A stretch of DNA of 64,000 nt from Amycolatopsis sp. 2-15 (GTDB lineage: Bacteria > Actinomycetota > Actinomycetes > Mycobacteriales > Pseudonocardiaceae), in contig NZ_CP127294.1 of the NCBI RefSeq assembly GCF_030285625.1, positions 7,720,001-7,784,000 on the forward strand, written 5' to 3'. The first letter of the stretch is position 1. Each line of letters starts with the position of its first letter. A model generated the notes under the pieces. The model searched no databases, was not told the DNA's origin, and saw only the letters and a program-made list of their open reading frames with translations. Both the position numbers and the translations under genes were made by a program. Below are positions 25,088 through 34,231 of this stretch, piece by piece.

Positions 25088-26245
25088 ATGCGTTTCGGCG
25101 TCTTCATGGCCCCGTTCCACGCCTCACCGACCAAGAGCCCGGTGGCGGCACTGGCTCGCGACATCGAGACGATCAAGCTGCTCGACCGGCTCGGCTACGA
25201 CGAGGCGTGGATCGGCGAGCACCACTCCTGCGGCGTCGAGCTCATCGCGAGCCCGGAGATCTTCATCGCCCACGTCGCGGCTCAGACGAAGACGATCAAG
25301 CTCGGCACCGGCGTGCTCTCGCTGCCGTACCACAACCCGTTGTGGGTGGCCGACCGCGCGATCCTGCTCGACCACCTCACCCGCGGCCGGTTCATGCTCG
25401 GCCTCGGCCCGGGCTCGCTGCCCACCGACGCGTCCATGATCGGGCTCGACCCCCTCAGCCAGCGCGGCGCGCTGGAGGAGGACACCGACGTGCTGATGCA
25501 GCTGCTCAACGGCGCCGAACCCGTGACGGTCAAGACCGACCGCTACCAGCTGCGCGACGCGCTGTGCCAGCTGCGGCCCTTCACCCAGGGCGGGCTGGAG
25601 GTCGGCGTCGCCGCGATCGCGTCGCCGTCGGGGCCGCGCATCGCCGGCAAGCACGGCCTCAGCCTCCTGTCGATCGGCGCGACCCTGACCGGCGACCTCG
25701 ACCTGCTGGCCCAGCACTGGGACGTCGCCGAGGAACGCGCCACGCAGTTCGGCGCCACGATGAACCGCGACGGCTGGCGCCTCGTCGGCCCGATGCACCT
25801 GGCCGAGACGAAGGAACAGGCCTATGCCGAGGTCGAGCACGGCCTCGACGACTGGTGCAACTACCTGCAGCACGTCGCCGCCGTCCCGCACTTCGAGCCC
25901 GGCGGCGCGACGTTCACCGAACGCGTCGACTGGATCAACGCCAGCGGCATCGGCGTGATCGGCACCCCGGAGGACGCGATCCGCCAGATCGGCACCCTCG
26001 AGACGCAGTCGAAGGGCGGCTTCGGCTCGTATCTGATGATGGCGCACGAGTGGGCGACCCCGGCCGCCACGGCGCGGCACTACGAGCTGTTCGCCGAAGC
26101 CGTCGCCCCGCACTTCCAGCAGCGGCTCGACCGCCTCGCCGCCACCGAGGCGCAGGCGAAGAAGCTGCGGGCCGAGCTGCACAGCCGGCAGGGCCAGGCA
26201 CTGGAGGAGGCGAAGGCCCGGCACGAGGCGGAGAAGTCCGGTTGA
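25088..26245 (+). CDS. LLM-class flavin-dependent monooxygenase (limonene-monooxygenase-like)
   Basis: A 385-residue bacterial-luciferase-family TIM barrel. It begins MRFGVFMAPFH, with the family block GYDEAWIGEHHSCG around residue 38, KLGTGVLSLPYHNPLWVAD, and LLDHLTRGRFMLGLGPGS. The last 40 residues form a charged helix (QAKKLRAELHSRQGQALEE) beyond the barrel. It uses FMNH2 (or F420) to oxidise small substrates with oxygen; the nearest known function I recall is limonene 1,2-monooxygenase. ATG at 25088 follows AAGGAGGA. Control by the divergent GAF-Fis activator is inferred. Confidence 0.85.
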   Translation: MRFGVFMAPFHASPTKSPVAALARDIETIKLLDRLGYDEAWIGEHHSCGVELIASPEIFIAHVAAQTKTIKLGTGVLSLPYHNPLWVADRAILLDHLTRGRFMLGLGPGSLPTDASMIGLDPLSQRGALEEDTDVLMQLLNGAEPVTVKTDRYQLRDALCQLRPFTQGGLEVGVAAIASPSGPRIAGKHGLSLLSIGATLTGDLDLLAQHWDVAEERATQFGATMNRDGWRLVGPMHLAETKEQAYAEVEHGLDDWCNYLQHVAAVPHFEPGGATFTERVDWINASGIGVIGTPEDAIRQIGTLETQSKGGFGSYLMMAHEWATPAATARHYELFAEAVAPHFQQRLDRLAATEAQAKKLRAELHSRQGQALEEAKARHEAEKSG

Positions 26246-26296
26246 TCGTGGGCGCGGCGGCACCGGTTCTGGTGCCGCCGCGGGCGTTTCCTCGGC

Positions 26297-26704
26297 TCAG
26301 ACGGGCATCGCGCGTGCGTGGGCGGTGCGGAGCTCGGCGAGCTTTCCGGCCGGCGGCGGGGTGCCGAACACGGAGACGTCGCGGACGTCGGGGCCCGGTT
26401 CCCGGCTCAGCGACGGGATCTCGGCGCCCGCGCGGTCGAGGAGAACCATCGCCGTGGCGAGGAAGCCTTCGACCATCGAGCGCAGGATCAGGTGGGTCGA
26501 ACGCTGGTAGCGGTCGACGAGTGCGTCGACGAAGGCGGCGAAGACCGGCAAGTCGATCGCCCACTCGTCGGCGGCCTTGGGGCTGACCCCGGTCGGCAGC
26601 TCGACGATCGGGGCCACGGCCTCGGCCGAGCGGACGAACAGCAAACCGACGCCGTTGGACGGATTCCACAACGTCGTGTCGCCGAGGTCGAAGTATTGAC
26701 TCAT
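26297..26704 (-). CDS. DUF6086-family protein
   Basis: A 135-residue protein starting SQYFDLGDTTLWNPSNGVGLL, the hallmark of the actinobacterial DUF6086 family, followed by DEWAIDLPVFAAFVDAL. No catalytic motif or membrane segment. The function is unknown; members occur singly in Streptomyces and Amycolatopsis. The final 25 residues are Pro/Ala-rich. Its start is 124 bp from the divergent GNAT gene, with no evident operator. Confidence 0.65.
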   Translation of the reverse strand: MSQYFDLGDTTLWNPSNGVGLLFVRSAEAVAPIVELPTGVSPKAADEWAIDLPVFAAFVDALVDRYQRSTHLILRSMVEGFLATAMVLLDRAGAEIPSLSREPGPDVRDVSVFGTPPPAGKLAELRTAHARAMPV

Positions 26705-26828
26705 CGGCTCACTCCCCCATCCGGTGCTTTCACGGCCGCGTGAGCGTACTCAGAGCGCACGACGCTCGGCGATCGTTTTGCCGGAAAACGAAGCGACGGC
26801 CCGCCCCCGCGTGAATACCTTCGGGCGC

Positions 26829-27796
26829 ATGGACACCACGTCTCTCACCTGGCGCCCGCTCACCCGCGACGACGCCCAGGCTTCGGCCGATCTGCTCAAC
26901 GCCATGGAGGCCGTCGACCGGATCGGCGAGAACTACACCGCGCAGGACACCCTCCAGGAGCTGGTCGACCCCTACGCGGATCTGGAGCGCGCGAGCCTCG
27001 CGGTCTTCGACGGTGCCGTGCTGGCCGGGTACATGAAGATCCGCTACAAGCGGTTCGCGCAAGAGGTCCACCGCGTGTTCCTCGACGGCGGCGTGCACCC
27101 GGACCACCGGCGCCGCGGAATCGGTGGCGCGCTCGTCGAAGCCGGGGTGGCGGCGGCGAAAACGCTGCACGCGCTGCACCATCCGGGGCTGCGGCTAGCG
27201 ATCGACGTCCACAAGGCCGGGCACATCGCCGGGCTGGCCGAGCTCCTGGCCCCGCGAGGCTTCGCGCCCGTGCGGTACTTCCGGCGCATGGAGCACCCGC
27301 TCGGCGCCGCGCTCCCCGAGCCAGTGATCCCCGAAGGGCTGCGGATCGAGCCGTGGTCGGAGGACAACGACGAGGACTTCCGCGTGACCCGCAACAAGGC
27401 GTACGCGGACACCTGGAACCCGGCGCCGTTGCCCGCGGGCAATTGGAAGAACAAGATCGCCAACCACACCCTGCGGCCCGAGGCCAGTTTCCTGCTCCGC
27501 GACGCGGCGGACGGCACCGCGGCGGGGATGATCGTGGCCAACCACTGGGAAGCCGACGCGGCGGTCACCGGCGTCCGCGACGTGCACTTCATGGCGATCG
27601 GGACGAGCCCCGCCTACCGCAACCGCGGCGTCGCCGGCGCGCTGATCGGGCACGCGCTGCGGGCGGCCGCCGGGCACGGCTTCGACCGGGCCAGCGTGAA
27701 CGCGGACTCGGCGAGCCTCGCGGGCCATCCGGGATCTTCGAGAGGGCCGGCTTCACGTCCGAGCGGCCGTTCGTCCGCTGGGCGCTCGAGATCTGA
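26829..27796 (+). pseudogene. Double-GNAT acetyltransferase, frameshift near the C-terminus
   Basis: A tandem-GNAT protein: the first domain has motif A in HPDHRRRGIGGALVEAG (about residues 96-112), the second in SPAYRNRGVAGALIGHAL (about 260-277). After NADSASLAG the reading frame must shift by one missing base near 27715-27735 to give PSGIFERAGFTSERPFVRW and LEI ending at 27796, the normal end of the second GNAT fold. Unshifted, translation would run to 27827 with an unrelated Arg/Ser-rich tail. Only the last 25 residues are affected. ATG at 26829 starts the protein-like region; no strong ribosome-binding site. Confidence 0.75.
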
Positions 27797-27892
27797 CGCG
27801 CGGGGCAAGCTCACCTCCCGCAGATGAGGCCGTCCGCGACCCGCGCCCAGATGCTCGCCATGAGGGACGCGACGCAGAACGGAGGCAGACTC

Positions 27893-28438
27893 ATGACGAT
27901 CGGACCCATCCAGCTCGTCGTACTGGGATTTCCGGAACCGGACTTCCACGGCGCGATCATCACCGAGCTCGAGCGGCTGAGGGAAAGCGGCACCGTCAAC
28001 GTGGTCGACGCGCTGGCCGTGCACAAGGATTCCGACGGCGGGATCGAGGTCGCCCACCTGAGCAACCTCAGTGACGAAGAAGCCATCGAGCTCGGCAGCA
28101 AGGTCGGCGCGCTGATCGGGCTCGGGATCGACGGTGAGGAAGGCATGGCGGCCGGCGCCCTCGAGGGTGCCGAGGAGGCCGCGGACGGCGTCGAGGTGTT
28201 CTCCGACGAAGAAGCCTGGGACGTGTTGTCGGAGATCCCGGACGGCTCGGCCGCCGCCCTCGTGCTGCTGGAACACCGCTGGGCCATCCCCCTGCGCGAC
28301 GCCATCGCGGAAGCGGGCGGGTTCCGTATCTCCGACGGCTTCGTCAGCCCGCTCGACCTGGTCGCCATCGGCCTGGTGACGGCGGAGGAAGCGAACCAGC
28401 TGCACACGTTCGAAACAGCCACACCCAGCCGCACCTGA
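27893..28438 (+). CDS. DUF6325-type (DUF1269-like) stress protein
   Basis: A 181-residue acidic protein: GPIQLVVLGFPEPDFHGAI at the start, then alternating hydrophobic strands and Glu/Ala helices, with a glycine-rich central hairpin (SKVGALIGLGIDGEEGMAAG) that looks like a membrane-associating loop. This is the DUF1269/DUF6325 pattern of actinobacterial proteins linked to stress. ATG at 27893 has GGAGGC upstream. A 24-residue arginine-rich ORF follows 15 bp downstream. Confidence 0.7.
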   Translation: MTIGPIQLVVLGFPEPDFHGAIITELERLRESGTVNVVDALAVHKDSDGGIEVAHLSNLSDEEAIELGSKVGALIGLGIDGEEGMAAGALEGAEEAADGVEVFSDEEAWDVLSEIPDGSAAALVLLEHRWAIPLRDAIAEAGGFRISDGFVSPLDLVAIGLVTAEEANQLHTFETATPSRT

Positions 28439-28453
28439 GACAGGAGACAGACC

Positions 28454-28528
28454 ATGTTCGGATCCCGCAGGATCGCCCGCCGCACCTCGCGGCGCACCGC
28501 CCGGCGCGTCAGCCGGCGCCGGCGCTGA
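28454..28528 (+). CDS. 24-residue arginine-rich peptide
   Basis: ATG at 28454 with an AGGAGA ribosome-binding site eight bases upstream, 15 bp after the DUF6325-type gene. It encodes 24 residues, 12 of them arginine in regularly spaced pairs, starting MFGSRRIARR and ending RRRR. Short Arg-rich partners downstream of such genes are, as far as I recall, a recurring actinobacterial arrangement. Nucleic-acid or phospholipid binding is a guess from charge alone. Confidence 0.6.
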   Translation: MFGSRRIARRTSRRTARRVSRRRR

Positions 28529-28660
28529 ACCACCGGGCCGCGTCGACCGGGAATGCCTGCCCGGCAACTACATCGGCCGAGCTCGACGGCCGTCGCGGCG
28601 CTGTCCGATGTGGACACCGCGCGGAGTGCCGCGATCGTCGCGTCGACGCGACCCGGCCCC

Positions 28661-28666
28661 TACACT
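28661..28666 (+). promoter_or_regulatory. -10 element (TACACT) for a leaderless mRNA
   Basis: TACACT fits the actinobacterial TANNNT -10 consensus and ends six bases before the ATG at 28673, so transcription would start at or next to the start codon. No ribosome-binding site is present, consistent with leaderless translation. Confidence 0.5.
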
Positions 28667-28672
28667 CGACGG

Positions 28673-29101
28673 ATGCCGGTCCACGACCGTCCCGCCCGCG
28701 TCGAGGACGTGCACGAGCTCGCGCTCGCGATGCCGCACGTCAAGATCTGGCCGGGGTCGGAAAGCAAGCCCGTGTACCAGGTCGGCGGCAAGTCGTTTGT
28801 CTTCTTCCGCAACCCGCGTCCGGACGCCGTCGACCCGGGCACGGGTGAGCGCTACCCCGACGTGATCGTCTTCTGGGTCCCGTCGGAAGCCGACAAGGAA
28901 GCACTCGTGCAGGACGAGGCCACGCCGTTCTTCACCACCCCGCACTTCCGCGGCCACCTTTCGGTGCTGGCGCGGGCGTGCCGCCTCGGCGAGCTCAGCC
29001 GGGGCGAGCTGGCGGAGGTGGTGCAGGAGGCGTGGCTCTCGCGCGCCTCCGCGAGCCGCGCGGCCGCGTGGCTCGCCGAACACCCGCCCCCGGCCGGCTG
29101 A
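28673..29101 (+). CDS. MmcQ/YjbR-family protein
   Basis: A 142-residue protein of the MmcQ/YjbR DNA-binding-like fold: VEDVHELALAMPHVKIW, GGKSFVFFRNPR and TTPHFRGHLSVLARACRLGEL, followed by the helical ELAEVVQEAWLSRA end. The biochemical role of the family is unknown. ATG at 28673 is preceded by a -10 element at leaderless spacing. The gene stands alone before the arabinose locus. Confidence 0.8.
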   Translation: MPVHDRPARVEDVHELALAMPHVKIWPGSESKPVYQVGGKSFVFFRNPRPDAVDPGTGERYPDVIVFWVPSEADKEALVQDEATPFFTTPHFRGHLSVLARACRLGELSRGELAEVVQEAWLSRASASRAAAWLAEHPPPAG

Positions 29102-29170
29102 GGCACGCGGTCCGATCTCCCGACGATCAGGAGACCCAGTCGTGACCGAGCCGAGCCTTGACCGGGTGAC

Positions 29171-29184
29171 TGTTATCGCTAACA
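29171..29184. promoter_or_regulatory. AraR-type operator 1 (TGTTATCGCTAACA)
   Basis: A 14-bp palindrome, one mismatch pair, 54 bp upstream of araR. It matches the second copy inside araB at 13 of 14 positions. The TAACGCTA-like core is typical of LacI/GalR operators with a central CG. Confidence 0.75.
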
Positions 29185-29238
29185 CTATTCGCCGGAAAGA
29201 GTGGATTGGACCACCCGGACGAGGAAGGCGGTGACGAA

Positions 29239-30267
29239 GTGTCAGCAGGAGCGGCCGGCGACCGGCAGGCGAGCCTCACGGACGTGGCCGGGCTCGCGGG
29301 CGTCTCCCACATGACCGTCTCGCGGGTGATCAACGGCACCGGCCCGGTTCGCCCCGAGACCCGGGCGCGGGTGATGGCCGCGGTGGAGGAGTTGGGTTAC
29401 CGGCCCAACTCCGCGGCCCGCACGCTTGTCACGGGCCGCTCCGGCACTCTCGGCGTCGTCGCGCTCGAGTCCAATCTGTACGGACCCGCGAGCACCCTGC
29501 ACGGCATCGAGAACGCCGCCCGGGAAGCCGGTTACGCCATCACGATCTCGAGCGTGAGCCGCCCGGGCCGCTCGTCCATCGCGGACGCGGTGGAGAGCCT
29601 GCGGCGCCAGGCGGTGGAGGGGATCGTCGTGATCGCGCCGCACGTCACGGCCGGGCAGGCCCTGGCGGGAGTGCCTTCTGCGGTCCCGGTGGTCGCCGTC
29701 GGCGGCGGCGAGGGCGCGCCGGTTCCGGTGATCTCCGTGGACCAGTACGACGGCGCCCGCCGCGCGACCGAGCACCTGCTCGCGCTCGGGCACCGCACGG
29801 TGTGGCACGTCGCCGGGCCGCAGGACTGGCTGGAAGCCCTCGAACGCGAGCGCGGCTGGCGCGAGACGCTGCAGCGTCACGGCGCCGAGGTGCCACCCGT
29901 CATCCGCGGCGACTGGAGCCCGGCCTCCGGCTACGCCGCCGGGCGGACGCTGGCCAAGAAGGTGCCCGCCGGGAACGGCGGGCTGGACGCGGTGTTCGCC
30001 GCCAACGACCAGATGGCGCTGGGGTTGCTGCGCGCGTTCACCGAGGCCGGCATCGGCGTGCCGGGCGACGTGCACGTCGCGGGCTTCGACGACGTCCCCG
30101 AGGCGGCGTACTTCACGCCGCCGCTGACCACGGTGCGCCAGGACTTCATCGAAGTCGGCCGGCGCACCTTCGGGCTGCTGACCGAACGGATGGGCGGCGG
30201 CGACCAGCACGTGCGCCACCTGGTCGAGCCCGAGCTGATCGTCCGGGAGAGCACCGGACCACGCTGA
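29239..30267 (+). CDS. araR: LacI-family repressor of the arabinose operon
   Basis: A 342-residue LacI/GalR regulator: HTH at about residues 15-40 (LTDVAGLAGVSHMTVSRVINGT), hinge helix NSAARTLVTGRSGTLGVV, and a sugar-binding core (VFAANDQMALGLL, GFDDVPEAAYFTPPL). It is immediately upstream of araB (27 bp) and two TGTTA-N4-TAACA sites lie in the locus, so it is the arabinose regulator by context; the AraR of Bacillus has a GntR HTH instead, so the name is functional. The GTG at 29239 is preferred, as the frame upstream to TTG 29206 lacks family similarity. Confidence 0.8.
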   Translation: MSAGAAGDRQASLTDVAGLAGVSHMTVSRVINGTGPVRPETRARVMAAVEELGYRPNSAARTLVTGRSGTLGVVALESNLYGPASTLHGIENAAREAGYAITISSVSRPGRSSIADAVESLRRQAVEGIVVIAPHVTAGQALAGVPSAVPVVAVGGGEGAPVPVISVDQYDGARRATEHLLALGHRTVWHVAGPQDWLEALERERGWRETLQRHGAEVPPVIRGDWSPASGYAAGRTLAKKVPAGNGGLDAVFAANDQMALGLLRAFTEAGIGVPGDVHVAGFDDVPEAAYFTPPLTTVRQDFIEVGRRTFGLLTERMGGGDQHVRHLVEPELIVRESTGPR

Positions 30268-30294
30268 GCGCGGTCCCCACCGAAGGAGAACCCC

Positions 30295-32013
30295 GTGTCC
30301 CCGCACTCTCCGAATGTTAACGCTAACATCTGCGAGCCTCTCGTGGTCGGCGTCGACTTCGGCACGCTCTCGGGCCGCGCCGTCGTGGTGCGGGTTTCCG
30401 ACGGCGCCGAGTTGGGCACTGCCGTGTCCGAGTACCCGCACGGCGTCGTCGACCGGGCGCTGCCCGTGACCGGCGAGCCGCTGCCGCCGGACTGGGCGCT
30501 GCAGGTCCCCTCGGACTACGTCGGGGTGCTGCGCACCGCCGTCCCCGCCGCGCTCCGCGACGCCGGCGCCGATCCCGCCGACGTCGTGGGCCTCGGCACG
30601 GACTTCACCGCGTGCACGGTGGTACCGACCACTGTGGATGGAACGCCGCTGTGCGAGCTGCCGGAGTTCGAGCGCGAGCCGCACGCGTACGTGAAGCTGT
30701 GGCGCCACCACGCCGCCCAGCCGCAGGCCGACCGGATCACCGAGCTCGCGCGGGCCCGCGACGAGAAGTGGCTGCCCCGCTACGGCGGGCGGATCTCGTC
30801 GGAGTGGGAGTTCGCCAAAGCGCTGCAGGTCCTGGAGGAGGCGCCGGCCGTCTACGCGGCGACGGCGCACTGGGTCGAGCTGGCCGACTGGATCGTCTGG
30901 CAGCTGACCGGCAACTACGTCCGCAACGCCTGCACCGCCGGGTACAAGGGCATCCTGCAGGACGGCGAGTACCCGGGCGCCGATTTCCTGCGCGAGCTCA
31001 ACCCCGGGTTCGCGGACTTCGTGCCGGACAAGCTCGATCGGCCACTCGGGCGCCTCGGCGACCGGGCCGGGTCGCTCACGGCCGAAGCGGCGGCGTGGAC
31101 CGGGCTGCGGGAAGGCATCGCCGTCGCGGTGGGCAACGTCGATGCCCACGTGACCGCGCCCGCCGCACTGGCCGTCGAGCCGGGCCGGATGGTCGCGATC
31201 ATGGGCACCTCGACGTGTCACGTGCTCAATGCCGAGGAGCTGCGTGCGGTGCCCGGCATGTGCGGCGTCGTCGACGGCGGAATCGTGCCCGGGCTGTGGG
31301 GCTACGAGGCCGGGCAGAGCGGGGTCGGCGACATCTTCGGCTGGTTCGCCGAGCACGGCGTGCCGCCCGCGTACCACGAGGACGCTCGGCGAGCGGGCGT
31401 CTCGCTCCACGAGCACCTCACCACGCTGGCCGCCGGCCAGGAAATCGGCGCCCACGGACTGGTCGCGCTCGACTGGCACAGCGGCAACCGCTCGGTGCTG
31501 GTGGACCACGAGCTGTCCGGCGTCGTCGTCGGCCAGACGCTGGCCACCCGCGCCGAGGACACCTACCGGGCCCTGCTGGAGGCCACCGCGTTCGGCACCC
31601 GCACGATCATCGAAGCCTTCCGGGACGCGTGCGTGCCGGTCACCGAGCTGGTCGTGGCCGGCGGGCTCGTCCGCAACGCCTTCCTGATGCAGCTCTACGC
31701 CGACGTGGTGAACCTGCCCCTGTCGGTGATCGGGTCCGCGCAGGGGCCGGCGGTCGGCTCGGCCCTGCACGCCGCCGTGGCGGCCGGCGCCCACCCGGAC
31801 ATCACCGCGGCTTCCCGCGCGATGGGCTCGGTCCACCGGGACGTGTACCGCCCGGTGCCGGCCAACGTCCGCGCCTACGACGAGCTCTACGCCGACTACC
31901 GCGAGCTGCACGACCACTTCGGCCGTGGCGGCAGCGACGTGCTGCACCGCCTCGCAGCCCGCCGCCACGCCGCCGCATCCGCCGGCGAAAGGACAGTCCT
32001 GACATGTCGCTGA
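30295..32013 (+). CDS. araB: L-ribulokinase
   Basis: A 572-residue FGGY-family kinase that phosphorylates L-ribulose to L-ribulose 5-phosphate. VVGVDFGTLSGRAVVVRV is the first phosphate-binding loop, GLGTDFTACTVVP the AraB-type substrate segment, and GTSTCHVLN with VAGGLVRNAFLMQLYAD the C-terminal ATP-binding motifs. The GTG at 30295 has GGAGAA upstream. Codons 7-11 contain an AraR-type operator. The stop overlaps the araD start by 10 bp. Confidence 0.93.
   Translation: MSPHSPNVNANICEPLVVGVDFGTLSGRAVVVRVSDGAELGTAVSEYPHGVVDRALPVTGEPLPPDWALQVPSDYVGVLRTAVPAALRDAGADPADVVGLGTDFTACTVVPTTVDGTPLCELPEFEREPHAYVKLWRHHAAQPQADRITELARARDEKWLPRYGGRISSEWEFAKALQVLEEAPAVYAATAHWVELADWIVWQLTGNYVRNACTAGYKGILQDGEYPGADFLRELNPGFADFVPDKLDRPLGRLGDRAGSLTAEAAAWTGLREGIAVAVGNVDAHVTAPAALAVEPGRMVAIMGTSTCHVLNAEELRAVPGMCGVVDGGIVPGLWGYEAGQSGVGDIFGWFAEHGVPPAYHEDARRAGVSLHEHLTTLAAGQEIGAHGLVALDWHSGNRSVLVDHELSGVVVGQTLATRAEDTYRALLEATAFGTRTIIEAFRDACVPVTELVVAGGLVRNAFLMQLYADVVNLPLSVIGSAQGPAVGSALHAAVAAGAHPDITAASRAMGSVHRDVYRPVPANVRAYDELYADYRELHDHFGRGGSDVLHRLAARRHAAASAGERTVLTCR
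30315..30328. promoter_or_regulatory. AraR-type operator 2 inside araB (TGTTAACGCTAACA)
   Basis: A 14-bp palindrome 20 bp into the araB coding sequence, encoding the NVNANI stretch near residues 7-12. It could act as a roadblock or as a looping partner for the site at 29171, 1.14 kb upstream. Confidence 0.75.
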
Positions 32014-32681
32014 CCGACGAGCTGCTCGGCACCGTCGCCGAGCTGCGCCGCACCGTCGCGGACCTGCACGGCGAGCTGACCCGCAACGAGCTGGTCGCGT
32101 GGACCGCGGGCAACGTCTCGGCACGGGTGCCCGGGCGCGAGCTGATGGTGATCAAACCGTCCGGGGTCTCCTACGACGAGCTGTCCGCCGACACCATGGT
32201 CGTCACCGACCTGCACGGGCGGCTGCGCGACGGCGACCTCGCACCCTCGTCCGACACGGCCGCCCACGCCTACGTCTACCGGCATCTGCCCGACGTCGGC
32301 GGGGTCGTGCACACGCACTCCACCTACGCCACCGCGTGGGCCGCGCGCGGCGAGCCCATCCCGTGCGTGCTCACGATGATCGCCGACGAGTTCGGCGGGG
32401 CGATCCCGGTGGGGCCGTTCGCGCTGATCGGCGACGACTCCATCGGCCGCGGCATCGTCGAGACGCTGCGGGCGAGCCGCTCCCCCGCCGTTCTCATGCG
32501 CAACCACGGCCCGTTCACCGTCGGGCGCACCGCCCGCGACGCGGTGAAGGCGGCGGTGCTGGTGGAGGACGTGGCCCGGACCGTCCACAAGGCCTTCGAG
32601 CTGGGCGCGCCCGCGCCGTTGCCGGCCGAGGACATCGACCGCCTCTACGCGCGCTACCAGAACGTCTACGGCCAGCGCTGA
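32004..32681 (+). CDS. araD: L-ribulose-5-phosphate 4-epimerase
   Basis: A 225-residue class II aldolase-family epimerase giving D-xylulose 5-phosphate. Zinc ligands: HTHST in GGVVHTHSTYATAW and a further His in LMRNHGPFTVG; GNVSAR and IKPSG form the phosphate site. The ATG at 32004 overlaps the araB stop by 10 bp, and araA begins 30 bp downstream. Confidence 0.92.
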   Translation: MSLTDELLGTVAELRRTVADLHGELTRNELVAWTAGNVSARVPGRELMVIKPSGVSYDELSADTMVVTDLHGRLRDGDLAPSSDTAAHAYVYRHLPDVGGVVHTHSTYATAWAARGEPIPCVLTMIADEFGGAIPVGPFALIGDDSIGRGIVETLRASRSPAVLMRNHGPFTVGRTARDAVKAAVLVEDVARTVHKAFELGAPAPLPAEDIDRLYARYQNVYGQR

Positions 32682-32711
32682 GCCCGGCCGGCGCACACGA
32701 CGAGGAGACAC

Positions 32712-34217
32712 ATGGCTTCGCAGAACAAACCCCAGGTCTGGTTCCTCACCGGGAGCCAGGCGCTCTACGGCGAGGACACGCTGGCACAGGTCGCCGGCCA
32801 GTCGCTGGAGATCCAGCGGCTGCTCGCCTCGACGGGACGGCTTTCGGCCGAGCTGGTCGGGAAACCGGTCCTGACCGAGGCCCCCGCGATCCGCCGGCTG
32901 CTGCTCGAGGCCAACGCCGACACCTCCTGCGTCGGGGTGATCGCGTGGATGCACACCTTCTCGCCGGCGAAGATGTGGATCGGCGGCCTCGACGCGCTGC
33001 GGAAACCGTTGCTGCACCTGCACACCCAGCTCAACGAAGCCCTGCCGTGGCGCAGCATCGACATGGACTTCATGAACCTCAACCAGGCCGCCCACGGAGA
33101 CCGCGAGTTCGGCCACGTGCTGACCCGCCTTTCCGTGCCGCGCAAGACCGTCGCCGGGCACGCGGGCGACCCGGTGGTCGTGGCCCGGATCGACGCGTGG
33201 GCGCGGGCCGCGATCGGCGCGGACCACCTGCGCGAGCTGCGGCTGGCGCGCTTCGGTGACAACATGCGCGACGTCGCCGTGACCGAAGGGGACAAGGTCG
33301 AGGCCGAGCTGCGCTTCGGCGTCTCGGTCAACACCTACGGCGTGAACGACCTCGTCGAGCTCGTCGACAGCGCGTCCGAAAAGGACACCGGCGAACTGGT
33401 CGCCGAGTACGCGTCGGCCTACGACCTGGCGCCGCAGCTCGCCGAAACCGGCGCCCGCCACGAGTCCCTGCGGTACGCGGCAAGGGTCGAGCTGGGGCTG
33501 CGGCGGTTCCTCACCGAGGGCGGTTTCGGCGCGTTCACCACGAACTTCGAGGACCTCGGCGGCCTGCGGCAGCTGCCGGGGCTGGCCGTGCAGCGGCTGA
33601 TGGCCGACGGTTACGGCTTCGGCGGCGAAGGCGACTGGAAGACCTCGGCCCTGCTCGCCGCGGTGAAGGCGATGGGGGCCGGCACCGGCCGCGGCACGTC
33701 GTTCATGGAGGACTACACCTACCACTTCGGGCCGGGTGAGCCGAAAATCCTCGGCGCGCACATGCTCGAGGTCTGCCCGAGCATCGCCGCCGCGCGCCCG
33801 TCGTGCGAGATCCACCCGCTCGGCATCGGCGGGCGCGAGGACCCGGTGCGGCTCGTGTTCGACGCCGCCCCCGGCCCCGGCGTGGTGCTCGGCCTGGCCG
33901 ACCTCGGCGACCGGTTCCGCTTGGTGGCCAACGAGATCGAGGTCGTCCCACCCGACGAGCCGCTGCCCAGCCTGCCGGTCGCGCGCGCGGTCTGGCGGCC
34001 GGCGCCGTCGCTCGCCACGTCGGCCGAGTCGTGGATCACGGCCGGCGCGCCGCACCACACCGTGCTGACCCAGGCGGTGCCGGTCGAGACCCTCCGCGAC
34101 TTCGCCGACCTGCTCGGCGTCGAGCTCCTCACCATCGACGCCGGCACCACCACCTCCGGGTTCGCCGACCGGATCCGCTGGAACCAGGCCTACCACCGGC
34201 TCGCCCAGGGCTTCTGA
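32712..34217 (+). CDS. araA: L-arabinose isomerase
   Basis: A 501-residue isomerase converting L-arabinose to L-ribulose, normal full length. Family blocks: [16 protein letters not shown] at the start, [12 protein letters not shown], the [12 protein letters not shown] region, and active-site Glu in [13 protein letters not shown] and [10 protein letters not shown]. Manganese-binding histidines lie in the DYTYHFG and PHHTVL regions. ATG at 32712 follows GAGGAGACAC. It closes the araBDA block before the importer genes. Confidence 0.95.
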   Translation: MASQNKPQVWFLTGSQALYGEDTLAQVAGQSLEIQRLLASTGRLSAELVGKPVLTEAPAIRRLLLEANADTSCVGVIAWMHTFSPAKMWIGGLDALRKPLLHLHTQLNEALPWRSIDMDFMNLNQAAHGDREFGHVLTRLSVPRKTVAGHAGDPVVVARIDAWARAAIGADHLRELRLARFGDNMRDVAVTEGDKVEAELRFGVSVNTYGVNDLVELVDSASEKDTGELVAEYASAYDLAPQLAETGARHESLRYAARVELGLRRFLTEGGFGAFTTNFEDLGGLRQLPGLAVQRLMADGYGFGGEGDWKTSALLAAVKAMGAGTGRGTSFMEDYTYHFGPGEPKILGAHMLEVCPSIAAARPSCEIHPLGIGGREDPVRLVFDAAPGPGVVLGLADLGDRFRLVANEIEVVPPDEPLPSLPVARAVWRPAPSLATSAESWITAGAPHHTVLTQAVPVETLRDFADLLGVELLTIDAGTTTSGFADRIRWNQAYHRLAQGF

Positions 34218-34231
34218 AAGGAGCACGAACA

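Noticed and set aside
29242..32124. A 960-codon open frame on the minus strand across araR and araB
   Set aside because: Mirror of the conserved LacI and ribulokinase genes; no domain, no ribosome-binding site, His/Arg-rich composition.
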